A DNA stretch of 64,000 bases from Flagellimonas olearia (GCF_009184425.1 NZ_WELG01000001.1:558001-622000); one strand, 5' to 3'; shown: positions 9,746 through 18,460, counted from the first letter of the stretch. Notes: generated by a model not told the origin, from the letters alone. Numbers and translations are program-made.

Positions 9746-10210
9746 CTAATCTTCCTCGGGGGCCGTGTAAGTGACAAAATCAATACCTATTCCGTTAGGG
9801 TCGACAATCGCAAAATGTCTGTCGCCCCAAGGTTCGTCGCGTATCTCTATTTCCATTGCAACCCCTTTTTGTTTTAGCTCATTATACAGTTTGTCCACCT
9901 CATCCACCTCGATGGTCAGGTACATTCCCTGTCCTTTGAAAGGTTTTTGAAATATCGATCTTTGGGATGGGTGGTTGGGGAGCAAGAAGCTGAGTTGGGT
10001 TTCCTTATTGGGAGTATGCAACAAAATATAGAATTCGTTTTCAAAGGTTATCCCAAAGTCCAGTTTCTCCGTATAGAACTTCTTGGTTTCGGCCAATTTT
10101 TCGGTAATGATTCCTGCATTCAATTTCATGGTGTTTGTTTTTGAGTTAAGAGTTTGTGCCTTGGTATTGACTGAGAACAGTAGTATGGTTGCTAAAATTA
10201 CTTTTTTCAT
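9746..10210 (-). CDS. VOC-family (glyoxalase/bleomycin-resistance-like) protein with signal peptide
   Basis: A 154-residue protein from ATG 10208-10210 (MKKVILATILLFSVNTKAQ); an upstream in-frame ATG at 10276 would add 22 residues and place the signal internally. The single VOC domain (about residues 30-150) shows LAETKKFYTEKLDFGITFENEF, a GMYLTIEVDEVDKLYNEL strand and the closing WGDRHFAIVDPNGIGIDFV. VOC proteins are metal-dependent or binding proteins in detoxification; export with a Sec signal is unusual for this fold. Copy 2 of the island motif lies at 10262-10275, 51 bp before this start and inside the alternative N-terminus, which also supports the shorter start. Confidence 0.82.
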   Translation of the reverse strand: MKKVILATILLFSVNTKAQTLNSKTNTMKLNAGIITEKLAETKKFYTEKLDFGITFENEFYILLHTPNKETQLSFLLPNHPSQRSIFQKPFKGQGMYLTIEVDEVDKLYNELKQKGVAMEIEIRDEPWGDRHFAIVDPNGIGIDFVTYTAPEED

Positions 10211-10261
10211 GACCTCATATGTTTTTGGGACAAAGCTATCAAAGCGGCTTGATCGGGAATT

Positions 10262-10275
10262 GAATAAATCGGACA
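10262..10275 (-). promoter_or_regulatory. Copy 2 of the island motif GAAYAAAWCRGACA
   Basis: The plus strand reads GAATAAATCGGACA, 51 bp upstream of the VOC gene start at 10210. It is flanked by short inverted arms, GATCGG at about 10251-10256 and CCGATC at about 10278-10283, so the motif sits inside a dyad. Confidence 0.6.
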
Positions 10276-10290
10276 ATCCGATCGATACCT

Positions 10291-11175
10291 TTAATTGAGG
10301 GTTATCGGTTCTTCATTATCATCGAAAACATTGTTTTCCCACTTGGTAATGTCCCCGGGCATTGCATCATTGCCATAAACTCCATATTGATAGACTCGTC
10401 CAAACCTATTATTGGTTATTTTAATGTCATTACCCCTTGTTAGTAGTAGTATTCTTCCTCCACCATTCATATAATTATGGTTTATCATGACATTTTCATT
10501 CCCACCGTTGACATCTTGTATAAAAACAGCTGCGGTATAGGCGTCAAGTCCACATACTTGTTTCCATGGCCCCATATCAACGGTGTTGTTCGCTATGGTT
10601 ATTTGTTTGACCCCTCTTACCTGGATACCATCGGAGTGGGCTTCGCAGGGAGGATCTGGAGTATGGATGAAATTGTTCTCAATCTTTATATTGGATGCTT
10701 GTCCCGAATCCGATGCCACATAGACTCCTTGGGTGAAATGTGAGATGTTGTTGAATAAAATGGAAACATCTTTTGCCCCGGAGCATGAGATTCCTCCGGT
10801 AACTTCACAATGCTCGATTTTTACATTTGTTCCGTTTACCTGCAATCCATTGGGGATTTTACAATTTTTTAGTATCAGGTTGTTGCCATAAAACACATAA
10901 TAGTTGCCGTTTCCAGGATCTTTAAAGGAAAGGTTTTCAAAAATTTGATCGGAATCGGTGATGGCTGCAATATTGCCTGTTACAGGAATGTTTTCCGCAA
11001 AGGTATTGAGCGTTATTCCTTTTTGTATACCTGTATTGTCCGCATTGGGACGGGCGTTCAGGCCTATGTCATGCGGAAGCTCCTTTTTATCACAACCCAT
11101 GATGGAAATCAATAGCAATACATGTAGGTGTTTTAAAGTAACGGGCTTCCCTAAAATTGGTTTTTTCATAGTCAT
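10291..11175 (-). CDS. Right-handed parallel beta-helix lipoprotein
   Basis: A 294-residue protein with a signal ending in LLLISIMGC, so probably a lipoprotein (Cys28). The body is a run of beta-helix coils with Asn ladders: IKIENNFIHTP, ITIANNTVDMG, VMINHNYMNGGG and IKITNNRFGRVYQYGVYGNDA. These repeats resemble PbH1/pectin-lyase-like folds. No lyase or glycosidase catalytic residue is evident, so a polysaccharide-binding or surface role is as likely as an enzyme. The start may instead be two codons later (MKKPILG, 11169). It lies just upstream of the VOC gene on the same strand. Confidence 0.78.
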   Translation of the reverse strand: MTMKKPILGKPVTLKHLHVLLLISIMGCDKKELPHDIGLNARPNADNTGIQKGITLNTFAENIPVTGNIAAITDSDQIFENLSFKDPGNGNYYVFYGNNLILKNCKIPNGLQVNGTNVKIEHCEVTGGISCSGAKDVSILFNNISHFTQGVYVASDSGQASNIKIENNFIHTPDPPCEAHSDGIQVRGVKQITIANNTVDMGPWKQVCGLDAYTAAVFIQDVNGGNENVMINHNYMNGGGRILLLTRGNDIKITNNRFGRVYQYGVYGNDAMPGDITKWENNVFDDNEEPITLN

Positions 11176-11294
11176 TTTTTAAAGTTTGTTGCCCAATGGA
11201 ATGGTACGACACTAAGGATTTTTGTGTCCATAGGTATTGGGTCTAGGGTGTGATTGTATTATGATGTAAGCAATAGTGGTATGGTTAATGGATT

Positions 11295-12107
11295 CTATTT
11301 AAAGGCCTTATTGGGGGTAACACCATAGAAATTTTTAAAATCCCGGATAAAATGAGCCTGATCCGAATAGCCCATATCATAGAATATTTTATTGCGTCTA
11401 AGACTTTGTGCCGATGGTTTGGCGCAAAGAATGTTTTGAAATTGGATGACCTTGCTAAAGGTTTTTGGAGAGGTACCGATGTAGTAATCGAAGATTCGTC
11501 GCAATTGCCTAGGGCTTATTCCGGTATCCAACTCTTTTTCGGTCTTCAAAACTCCTTGTTTTTCAAGAATTAGGGATAGACTCCTATAGAGCCTGTCATC
11601 CAAGTGGAATTTCGTATCTGAAGTTACCTTGATCAGATACATATTAAGCAAAACAGCAATCTGGGATAGGGACATATCAGCATGGATTCTGTTTTTTATA
11701 TAGTTTGCAAGTGCCGGCACAACCAGATTAAGCTCAAAAACATCGTTGCTGAGTTCTTTGGCATTGATATGGAATAGTTGGGGAAACATGGTCGGGTAAA
11801 ACCGAATACCGATATAATTGAAACTATTTTCCAACGGAAACTCGGTATACTTTTTACAGAACCCCATTACAAAGCTCTCGCTGGCTTTGGATACTTCAAA
11901 GAATATGTCTATACAACCATCAGCGACAACTCTGTAGATAAACTGCTCCTCTAGGGATCGGTTGGTCTTTAGTTGCCAATAACAATACGCGACATTTCTT
12001 AAGGTAGGTTCGGGCTTTACCTCTTGATAGCATACGCTATTGTTTGACGGCTTGATCGTTGGCTGAATAGGCTTATAGCGTGTATTCAAGGAATTTAGTT
12101 TTTTCAT
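11295..12107 (-). CDS. AraC-family regulator with DUF6597-type N-domain
   Basis: A 270-residue protein. The N-terminal half has the DUF6597 pattern (YCYWQLKTN, VADGCIDIFFEV, IGIRFYPTMFPQLF). The C-terminal AraC domain is at about 170-268 (TGISPRQLRRIFDYYIGTSPKTFSKVIQFQ, then FYDMGYSDQAHFIRDFKNFYGVTPNKAF). Three such regulators occur in this island (also 26923 and 30022). They are candidates to read the repeated 14-bp motif. No inducer can be predicted. Confidence 0.88.
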   Translation of the reverse strand: MKKLNSLNTRYKPIQPTIKPSNNSVCYQEVKPEPTLRNVAYCYWQLKTNRSLEEQFIYRVVADGCIDIFFEVSKASESFVMGFCKKYTEFPLENSFNYIGIRFYPTMFPQLFHINAKELSNDVFELNLVVPALANYIKNRIHADMSLSQIAVLLNMYLIKVTSDTKFHLDDRLYRSLSLILEKQGVLKTEKELDTGISPRQLRRIFDYYIGTSPKTFSKVIQFQNILCAKPSAQSLRRNKIFYDMGYSDQAHFIRDFKNFYGVTPNKAFK

Positions 12108-12421
12108 GAAAATTTGATTTTTTCCAATTTTAAATCACGAACATCCATATATCCGGTACACTTCTTTTTTATTTGTGATACGTTCAATGTTCCCCATTTT
12201 ATCGGCAAAGCTTCTGCTTTGTCTCTTTATCTTGGTGTAAGGCACGATTTTCAATACTGTTATTGTTTTTAATCTTTTTAATGGCCCAAATGTATTCAAG
12301 AGGATCCATTGTACCTCGTTGGCCATTAGGGATGGACTTTTCTTCTACTTCTTCTCTATGGATCATTCATGCATTGCCCACTGGGTTTGCCACTTCCTTG
12401 GAGGATATATGATCTTGTATA
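12108..12421 (-). other. Intergenic region with one doubtful 63-codon frame
   Basis: About 310 bp lie between the AraC gene and the next hydrolase. A 63-codon minus-strand frame at 12135-12326 (MANEVQWILLNTFGPLKRLK...) has no family I recognise. A second frame overlaps it (MDPLEYIWAIKKIKNNNS...), which could point to a frameshifted remnant. I do not call a gene here. Confidence 0.3.
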
Positions 12422-13168
12422 CTAGGGTTTAAATGGAGCCAAAAAATCGATCAAGGCCGTCCAATATTCCACATGGTTATCGTTGTAATCCCATAGTGCG
12501 ATAGAGCCATGCGCACCTTCTCCGTCAGGAATGAACTGTACTTTTATATCTGATGAAAGATGATCGATCAAATCGGTCACATCAGGTGCCTCTTTTTTGG
12601 AGGATGCAACAAAGAGAGGCTTTGAAAACCCTGAGACTTCCGATTTTAGATTCAATTTATTCCCAAAATATTCCCCAGGACTAAATGCCATTACAGCTTT
12701 CACCTTGGGATTGGAAGCTCCGATTTTCAATGCCAGGGATGCACTAAAGGAACTGCCCAATAATAGAATGGGATCATTGTTGTTCAATTCGTATACATAA
12801 TCGATTGAAGCCACGATATCCTGTTCCGAGCTTAGAAAATCAGTTGGTAGGCCCAGTTTTTTGGCTTCTTGGGCCGTTTCGTTGACCACACCGAGAGCTT
12901 CGTTTCCTGTTCTGGTGTCCACAGCCAAACAGTTAAAACCCACAGCATTGAATTTGGCAGCTGTGTTTTTATACTCTCCTCGACTATGTTGGGATAAATG
13001 TGCAAGTACTATGTACGGTGCGTTTTCTTCAATTATGTAAAGGTCTGCTGTCACGTTTAGTCCATCCTTGGAATGGAACGTAACAGTCTTTTGGGCCAAT
13101 ATCCAACTGGTGAAGAAGAAGCAATATAGGGTTGAAATGAAAAGAGATCGATGCCTTATGATTCCCAT
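12422..13168 (-). CDS. Secreted dienelactone-hydrolase-like alpha/beta hydrolase
   Basis: A 248-residue protein with an N-terminal signal (LFISTLYCFFFTSWILAQ). The fold shows YIVLAHLSQHSRGEY, the nucleophile elbow LLLGSSFSASLAL, an acid region in FVASSKKEAPDV and the catalytic His in GEGAHGSIALWDY. The region between strands is short, as in small dienelactone-hydrolase-type esterases. Substrate unknown. Its start lies just 23 bp below the stop of the hydrolase at 13192-14094, so the two probably share a transcript. Confidence 0.83.
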   Translation of the reverse strand: MGIIRHRSLFISTLYCFFFTSWILAQKTVTFHSKDGLNVTADLYIIEENAPYIVLAHLSQHSRGEYKNTAAKFNAVGFNCLAVDTRTGNEALGVVNETAQEAKKLGLPTDFLSSEQDIVASIDYVYELNNNDPILLLGSSFSASLALKIGASNPKVKAVMAFSPGEYFGNKLNLKSEVSGFSKPLFVASSKKEAPDVTDLIDHLSSDIKVQFIPDGEGAHGSIALWDYNDNHVEYWTALIDFLAPFKP

Positions 13169-13191
13169 TTTAAATCAGTTTTGGGTATTGT

Positions 13192-14094
13192 TTAATTTTC
13201 GGTTTCCTTTAGAAAGGATTCAATATCCTTTATCATTTGCTCCTTATGCGTTAAAATGATACCATGTGGCGCTCCTTCATATACCTTTAGTTTGGCGTGT
13301 GGTATGAGTTTTTTGATTCGCCCTGCAGTAAATGATATTGGTGCCGATACATCCGCGTCACCGTGGATGATCAAAGTTGGTACGGAAATCTGTTTTAGTT
13401 CTGTTCTGAAATCGGTCTGTATATTACTTTTATTACATTCAATCAAGGCCTGCAATGAGGTTTGTCCAAACAATGAGAGGCCCCATTCCACCATATCTTG
13501 GGAAACCGTGGGGTTTTCACCGAAAAAACTAGTGACACCAGCACGAACAGTGGCATGGATATCTGCTTGTAAATACGTTGTGAATCGGGTAATGGCTTCT
13601 TTGTCCAATCCAAATGGATTGTCATCGGTCTTGAGCATGAACGGAAGGTTTGGGGAGGTCAATATAATTTGTGCTATTTTTCCCGAGCCGTATTTGCTAA
13701 GATACCGTATGATTTCCCCGCCGGCCATGGAATGGCTTATTAGGGTTACATTCTCTAAACGTAAGTCCTCAATAATTGAGTTTAAATCAGAAGAAAGAGT
13801 ATCATAATCATAACCGTTCCACGGTTGACTTGACCGTCCATGACCACGCCTGTCGTAGGCGATACATCTAAACCCTGAACTCGCCAATTGGTTCATTTGA
13901 TACTGCCAGATATCGGAGTTTACGCCCCAACTGTGCAAGAACACCAAAGGTTTTCCCTTGCCCCAGTCCTTGTAGTACAAGCTCACATCGTCAGAGGTGT
14001 ATATGCTATTTTTCTGGGCCAATGTGTTTTGAGAGCATAACAGCACTAGAAAAAAGCTGATGGCTATTGCTCCGTAGGGTTTTATAGGCTTCAT
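13192..14094 (-). CDS. Secreted alpha/beta hydrolase, haloperoxidase-like
   Basis: A 300-residue protein with signal peptide MKPIKPYGAIAISFFLVLLCSQNTLAQ. It has PLVFLHSWGVNSDIWQ, YDRRGHGRSSQP, the nucleophile elbow LISHSMAGGEI, the acid in IHGDADVSAP and the catalytic His in GAPHGIILTH. These are the marks of the non-haem chloroperoxidase/arylesterase branch, where the natural reaction is usually ester hydrolysis. It is followed closely by another hydrolase gene. Copy 3 of the 14-bp motif, here part of a perfect 12-bp inverted repeat, lies 62 bp upstream. Confidence 0.87.
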   Translation of the reverse strand: MKPIKPYGAIAISFFLVLLCSQNTLAQKNSIYTSDDVSLYYKDWGKGKPLVFLHSWGVNSDIWQYQMNQLASSGFRCIAYDRRGHGRSSQPWNGYDYDTLSSDLNSIIEDLRLENVTLISHSMAGGEIIRYLSKYGSGKIAQIILTSPNLPFMLKTDDNPFGLDKEAITRFTTYLQADIHATVRAGVTSFFGENPTVSQDMVEWGLSLFGQTSLQALIECNKSNIQTDFRTELKQISVPTLIIHGDADVSAPISFTAGRIKKLIPHAKLKVYEGAPHGIILTHKEQMIKDIESFLKETEN

Positions 14095-14156
14095 TTTAAC
14101 AATGGTTTTAATGCTTTAACAAGCTGAATGTTATGATTTTATATTCAAACAGGATA

Positions 14157-14194
14157 GAATAAAACAGACACCGATCAGGTAATCTGTTTTATTC
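14157..14194. promoter_or_regulatory. Perfect 12-bp inverted repeat containing motif copy 3
   Basis: GAATAAAACAGA at 14157-14168 and its exact complement TCTGTTTTATTC at 14183-14194, with 14 bp between the arms. The left arm continues as GACA, so it is also copy 3 of the island motif. It lies between the hydrolase start at 14094 and the stop of the membrane protein gene at 14207. There is no T tract after the right arm in either direction, so an operator is more likely than a terminator. Confidence 0.65.
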
Positions 14195-14206
14195 GGTCCA
14201 TAGTCT

Positions 14207-14578
14207 TCACATTCTGATCAATCTAGCATTCTGTATATAGGCCATTAGCCCCACCCAAACGGCAATTGCCATAATAATCACTACCCCGGTGGAAGAAATT
14301 GAATTGTACAATATAGGTACGGCCACCACACTTGTAAGGACCCACAGTCTGTCCATCCAAATGATCGAAACAATTTTTTTTACATTAAGGGGATTTTGAT
14401 AGGCTTGATAAACAACGAACATTGAGAAAATAAGTAGGAACAATCCCGTAATTATAAAGGGCAGCTGTGTTGTGGTTGCAAAGAGGTTCGCGGAGAATTT
14501 TGAAAAGATCACCAATACCAAGCCAGTTGTTCCTGAGCTGATGGCATTGATTTTTAAAATGTTTGTTAATGTAAGCAT
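14207..14578 (-). CDS. Small four-helix membrane protein of unknown function
   Basis: A 123-residue protein with four hydrophobic segments, at about residues 10-30, 40-62, 75-93 and 96-115, and few charged residues outside the loops. I do not recognise a named family, although similar small membrane proteins accompany AraC regulators in Flavobacteria. It is divergent from the AraC regulator at 14688, with about 110 bp between the starts, so that regulator may control it. Confidence 0.65.
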   Translation of the reverse strand: MLTLTNILKINAISSGTTGLVLVIFSKFSANLFATTTQLPFIITGLFLLIFSMFVVYQAYQNPLNVKKIVSIIWMDRLWVLTSVVAVPILYNSISSTGVVIIMAIAVWVGLMAYIQNARLIRM

Positions 14579-14687
14579 GGTGTATGTTTTTAAAGGATTT
14601 AGGCCAAAAGTAGCGGGGATATAGCCATTCTAATTATCTTTAAGCGCCAATCGATTGTCATTTGACGACAGTTTATTTTTAAATGAT

Positions 14688-15671
14688 ATGGACTTTCAAA
14701 CGCAGTTTATTTCAGCTTTAAAGGCCTATTGTACTTTAAGGAACATAGCATTGGACGAGTCGTTTTTCGCAAGACCGATGGATGTTCACGATGAACCCAC
14801 TATCGGGGAATTGGATGTGTTTTGGAAAGAGATCATGCATTGTTCCGGTGATGACCTGTTAGGACTTCATTTTGGGGAATCCATGCAATTGGCGGCCTTG
14901 GGAATAGTGGGGCAGATCATCACCACTAGCAAGACAGTTGGGGAAGCGCTGGGTAAAGGCGCATCCATGGTTCCCCTTATTGCCGAAGGCTTTGAAGTAA
15001 GTTCCGAAGTGATTGACGGAAAAGTCAAAATAGGGATACAGGCCAGTGAGGAAATCAGTTTACAATACCCTTACTATCATAAGGCCATGGGGGATTTTCT
15101 TGGTGCTTTGATAATACATGAGTTGGATGGCTTGATAGTTGACAAAATGACCCCGAGTCAAATCAGTGGATCCTTCACCAGTGACACTTTGAATGAATAT
15201 TGCCGTGTGTTCAGGTGCCAGGATTATAGGCATTCCAAGAACATGGCCATATCCATTGATATGAACTTTTTGGAAATACCCATAATCACTTCTAATTACA
15301 AGATGCAGCAGTTCCTGCAAACTTTGTTATTGAAAAACCACGCTGTGGATTTGGAGAATGGGGAATCCTTGATAAGTAGGGTAGGGGCCTATATTATGGG
15401 CAATTCCTATTTACGGATATTGTCCATTGACGATGTGGCCGCCAATTTCAATTTAAGTTCCAGGTCTTTACAGAGAAAGCTAAAGGAGGAGGGTAGTTCA
15501 TTCAAGGAAATTGTGGACCATGTCAGAAAAGAACTTGCCCTGGAATACCTAAAGGACCGAAACAACCAAGTAAAGGACGTGGCCTATTCACTAGGGTATA
15601 ATGAATCGAGTGCATTTGTAAGGGCATTTAAAAGATGGACAGGCACCACACCTTCCATGTATTTAATGTGA
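14688..15671 (+). CDS. AraC-family regulator with arabinose-binding-like N-domain
   Basis: A 327-residue protein from ATG 14688; the frame also opens at a TTG 33 bp upstream. Residues about 15-200 match the ligand-binding domain of the OruR/ArgR-like AraC branch (GLHFGESMQLAALGIVGQIITTSKTVGEAL and QYPYYHKAMGDFLGALIIHEL). Residues about 225-325 are the AraC HTH (LSIDDVAANFNLSSRSLQRKL, then VAYSLGYNESSAFVRAFKRWTGTTP). Members of this branch often regulate catabolic operons. It is divergent from the small membrane protein and convergent with the amidohydrolase at 15673, only 1 bp apart. Confidence 0.88.
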   Translation: MDFQTQFISALKAYCTLRNIALDESFFARPMDVHDEPTIGELDVFWKEIMHCSGDDLLGLHFGESMQLAALGIVGQIITTSKTVGEALGKGASMVPLIAEGFEVSSEVIDGKVKIGIQASEEISLQYPYYHKAMGDFLGALIIHELDGLIVDKMTPSQISGSFTSDTLNEYCRVFRCQDYRHSKNMAISIDMNFLEIPIITSNYKMQQFLQTLLLKNHAVDLENGESLISRVGAYIMGNSYLRILSIDDVAANFNLSSRSLQRKLKEEGSSFKEIVDHVRKELALEYLKDRNNQVKDVAYSLGYNESSAFVRAFKRWTGTTPSMYLM

Positions 15672-15672
15672 T

Positions 15673-16509
15673 TCAGTCAGGAAAGAGAAGCTTTTTGGCA
15701 TTCCCAAAACGTATTTTTTGCTTCTCTTCCTGAGTTAAATCCAATTGCTCCACAGCATCGATGGCCTGCTTCAGATTGAATTGTGGAAAGTCGGAACCAA
15801 GTAAAATGTTGTCCATACCAACATTTCGCATGGTCCAAATGAATTCTTCTTCAAGCGGGGAATTCACAATAAGTGTTACGGTGGCGGAAATGTCGAAATA
15901 AATATTGTTGCCAAGGAGTCCCTCCGCAGTCCGTGCCAAGGCCAATGTGTTCCAAAATCGAAAATTCAAACCCCCCATATGGGTAAAGATGAAATTGGTC
16001 TTGGGGCATCTCAGGGCCAAATCGAACAGTTTTTGACAATCTCCGGGAACTATACTGGCATTGTCCATTAAAACCGTGACGCCCAGCTCACCAGCCTTTT
16101 TACATAATGAGTGGACGCGTTCATCGGTAACATCAAAATCCATACTGTTTTTATGGGGATGGAGTTTGATACTATTTACCCCCAATTTTACAATACGTTC
16201 CAGTTCGGCAATAGCCTCTGTACCATCCATCGGATGTACGGAACATATTGGCAAAAGCTGTGGATACTTTTTGGAAAGGGTAATCAGTTCATTGTTCTTT
16301 AGCCTTGTTTCTTCCATTTGTCCTTTTTTGGCCATATAAATACCTCCAAACTTTGTGACCGTGAGATCGGTAGTGTCCAGTTGGGTCAAGTATTCCCTAA
16401 CCGATTTTTCTCCATCCCAGATATGGACATGGGTGTCAAACACTTTATCTTGAGTATGTCCTACATAGAAAGTCAACAATGGTAAGAAAACAAAAACTAA
16501 ATTTTTCAT
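15673..16509 (-). CDS. Secreted amidohydrolase-2 family TIM-barrel hydrolase
   Basis: A 278-residue protein from ATG 16507-16509 (MKNLVFVFLPLLTFYVGHTQ, a signal peptide); a TTG two codons upstream extends the frame. It has the metal motif FDTHVHIWDG, later SIKLHPHK, a conserved FIFTHMGG and the terminal Asp in LLGSDFPQFN. The arrangement is typical of amidohydrolase-2 enzymes (lactonases, decarboxylases), all metal-dependent. Export suggests action on an external compound; the substrate cannot be named. A weak copy of the island motif (GAATAAACCAGATT, 16533-16546) precedes it by 23 bp. Confidence 0.83.
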   Translation of the reverse strand: MKNLVFVFLPLLTFYVGHTQDKVFDTHVHIWDGEKSVREYLTQLDTTDLTVTKFGGIYMAKKGQMEETRLKNNELITLSKKYPQLLPICSVHPMDGTEAIAELERIVKLGVNSIKLHPHKNSMDFDVTDERVHSLCKKAGELGVTVLMDNASIVPGDCQKLFDLALRCPKTNFIFTHMGGLNFRFWNTLALARTAEGLLGNNIYFDISATVTLIVNSPLEEEFIWTMRNVGMDNILLGSDFPQFNLKQAIDAVEQLDLTQEEKQKIRFGNAKKLLFPD

Positions 16510-16561
16510 AAGCAATAATGATACTCAATTAAGAATAAACCAGATTCGATGCTCCCAAAGG

Positions 16562-16846
16562 TTAAGCCAATGCTCGATGTTTGGTCGACTTGTTGGGGGC
16601 CAATCCATGTAAACCAATGGTGTTTGGCAATGGGTGGTCAAAATAACCATGCTCACCCAAACCAGAACAGTAATGTTCCAAAAGTACCATTTTGCGCTGC
16701 ACGTTTTTGTTGCTGTACGTTTGTGTGAGCCTTTCACATCGTTTATCGGTCAAAATCTTGGAAACGGTCACATGCCATTTGTTGGTCGGATTTTCGGGCA
16801 CTTTTTTCCAGTCCACATCAGTCATGACAGCCGTCATATCAATCAT
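16562..16846 (-). CDS. Hypothetical 94-residue protein overlapping the broken hydrolase
   Basis: The frame begins ATGATTGA, where its ATG (16844-16846) overlaps the ancestral TGA stop of the hydrolase gene (16839-16841), a typical coupled arrangement. The predicted protein starts MIDMTAVMTDVDWKKVPENP and has no signal, membrane segment or family motif that I recognise. It could be a real small gene of the same transcript or a remnant. Low confidence. Confidence 0.35.
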   Translation of the reverse strand: MIDMTAVMTDVDWKKVPENPTNKWHVTVSKILTDKRCERLTQTYSNKNVQRKMVLLEHYCSGLGEHGYFDHPLPNTIGLHGLAPNKSTKHRALA

Positions 16847-17657
16847 TGGCGATCTTGATTAAGATATTGACCAGTTCTTTTGGTCTGCTAAAAAAAGGGG
16901 AGTGGCTGGCTTTCATTTTATAGACTTCTTTACAAGGCGTTTCACGGTACATCATTTATTGCAACTCAGGCGTAATGGCCCTGTCTTCCGTACATTCGAT
17001 ATAATATCTGGGGACGCTTCCGTAGTTTTTACCTGAAATTGAAATCTTGGCGGTTGCAGTTTGTCTAGGTTCCGGGCCCAATATGATTTTGGCCATTTCG
17101 GTGATTTCATCGGTACAATCATGGTATAGCCCTTTTTTATATATCCTTGGGAGCAACATGGATGAATTGGTCAGGGAGTCATAGATGATATGGGGGCCTA
17201 AAATCTCATTCTTATCCAGTTTGAAATAATCTACCGCAGACGTTCCATCTTTGCCCAAAACCGCGGCCAAGTAAACCAGTTTTTCAATTTTTTCAGGGCG
17301 GTTTTCGGCTATTTGTGAAATCAACACACCATTTTTACTATGTCCAACCAAAACCACCTTTCCTTTTATTTGATCAATTACTTCACAAAGCAATTTCACG
17401 GTTTTATCGAATCGGACATCTTCCACAGGAGTTTTGTCCCTGCCCATTGCCGGCAGATCTGGAGCAATTACCCTATGGCCCATTTTCTCCAACAAAGGGG
17501 TTACCTTATACCAGTTCCAGGCGCTGTGCCATGACCCGTGTATGAGAACAAATGTTTTCCTTTTAAGCGTATCGTCCTTGCTTTCGGGTAGACCGGCCGA
17601 TGAAAAAAAAACCGTGGCCAACAATAAGCACGATCCCAAGATTCCTTTTAATCGCAT
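16839..17657 (-). pseudogene. Secreted alpha/beta hydrolase (EstC-like) interrupted by an in-frame TAA
   Basis: The gene starts at ATG 17655-17657 (MRLKGILGSCLLLATVFFSSAG, a signal peptide) and shows FVLIHGSWHSAWNWYK, the nucleophile elbow LVGHSKNGVLI and YIECTEDRAITPELQ. Codon 234 is TAA (16956-16958). The same frame then continues for 38 sense codons, MMYRETPCKEVYKMKASHSPFFSRPKELV..., to a normal TGA at 16839-16841. That tail is the conserved C-terminus of this esterase family and carries the catalytic His (SHSPFFS). The stop therefore cuts off an essential residue, and the gene is probably inactive unless the stop is read through. A weak motif copy (GAACAAACCGGAAT, 17742-17755) lies upstream. 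Confidence 0.85.
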
Positions 17658-17808
17658 ATTGGATGTTTTGTTATTATGGGGTAAAGGTAAGAGCGGGACA
17701 AACTCCAGAAAACCCGAATCTTGCTGTACTGGCTGAAAGTTGAACAAACCGGAATGTTATGTCGTTTCCAAGCCACTCCTTTTCCCTTCTTGTTTTTTTG
17801 ACTTGTCC

Positions 17809-18261
17809 TTAAACCCCAAACTGTCTAAAATGATGGTCTAAATGCTTATAGGTCAATGTCAACCATTGCTCAGAGGTCATATTACCAAAGAATGGGTGCA
17901 ACCTGCCTTCAAATTCAGACTTGTGATTGGATTTTAGTTTGATGATGGTGACTATGAATCTTGCTTTTTCAGTATCAAAATCCCTGTCATCATCAATAAC
18001 TGAACCCTCGTCCGCCTCGATTCCTGTTGGCATGGGGGTATCATCTTTTACGATTTCAAAAAGCATCTGTTTTCTGGTTTTTTCATCTAGATCTACCATG
18101 ATGATTTCCTTTTCCCCCAAGGCTTCCTTGGTTACTTCACAGCAATGGGCCAACATTTGGCTGCAGGTCATTTTGCCCCATTTGGGTAGGGTATTCCCAT
18201 TAAGGACATTTAACCGGTTAAGAAACTGCTCTGCCATCCGTTTAGAGAAAAAGCTGTCCAT
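17809..18261 (-). CDS. DUF1569 (DinB-like) protein
   Basis: A 150-residue protein from ATG 18259-18261 (MDSFFSKRMAEQFLNRLNVL); a TTG two codons upstream extends the frame. It has the DUF1569 signature LPKWGKMTCSQMLAHCCEVTKEALG near the N-terminus and HPFFGNMTSEQWLTLTYKHLDHHFRQFG at the end, with the His residues expected of the DinB-like metal-binding four-helix fold. Function is unknown in general. It follows a truncated SnoaL-like gene by 19 bp. Confidence 0.82.
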   Translation of the reverse strand: MDSFFSKRMAEQFLNRLNVLNGNTLPKWGKMTCSQMLAHCCEVTKEALGEKEIIMVDLDEKTRKQMLFEIVKDDTPMPTGIEADEGSVIDDDRDFDTEKARFIVTIIKLKSNHKSEFEGRLHPFFGNMTSEQWLTLTYKHLDHHFRQFGV

Positions 18262-18280
18262 GCACAAATGAAATTAATTG

Positions 18281-18460
18281 CTATCCGTTTTTGTTTCCAT
18301 TACATAAGACCGGATCTCCACATATCCACCAGGTAATATCTTCGCTGACATGGTCGATAATGAACTTGACATTGCCTTTTGCAAAGGCGGTGTTAGATTC
18401 TTTTATGAAAACCTGCCGGGGAGAATTGCCGCAATCTTTCGGTATCGTGATATTGGTCAT
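18281..18460 (-). pseudogene. SnoaL-like (NTF2-fold) gene cut to 59 codons
   Basis: The frame runs from ATG 18458-18460 to TAG 18281-18283 and encodes MTNITIPKDCGNSPRQVFIK followed by FAKGNVKFIIDHVSEDITWWICGDP. This is the first half of a nuclear-transport-factor-2/SnoaL-like protein. Family members are about 120-150 residues and continue for several more strands, whereas here the frame ends almost at once and the DUF1569 gene begins 20 bp later. The second half of the gene appears to have been lost, probably by deletion. A short expressed peptide cannot be excluded. Confidence 0.7.

Noticed and set aside
12135-12326. 63-codon minus-strand frame
   Set aside because: No recognisable domain, and an overlapping frame is equally gene-like, so it may be a remnant; not called.
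14655-14687. Upstream TTG start for the AraC gene
   Set aside because: ATG at 14688 opens directly onto the family N-terminus; the extra 11 residues are not family-like.
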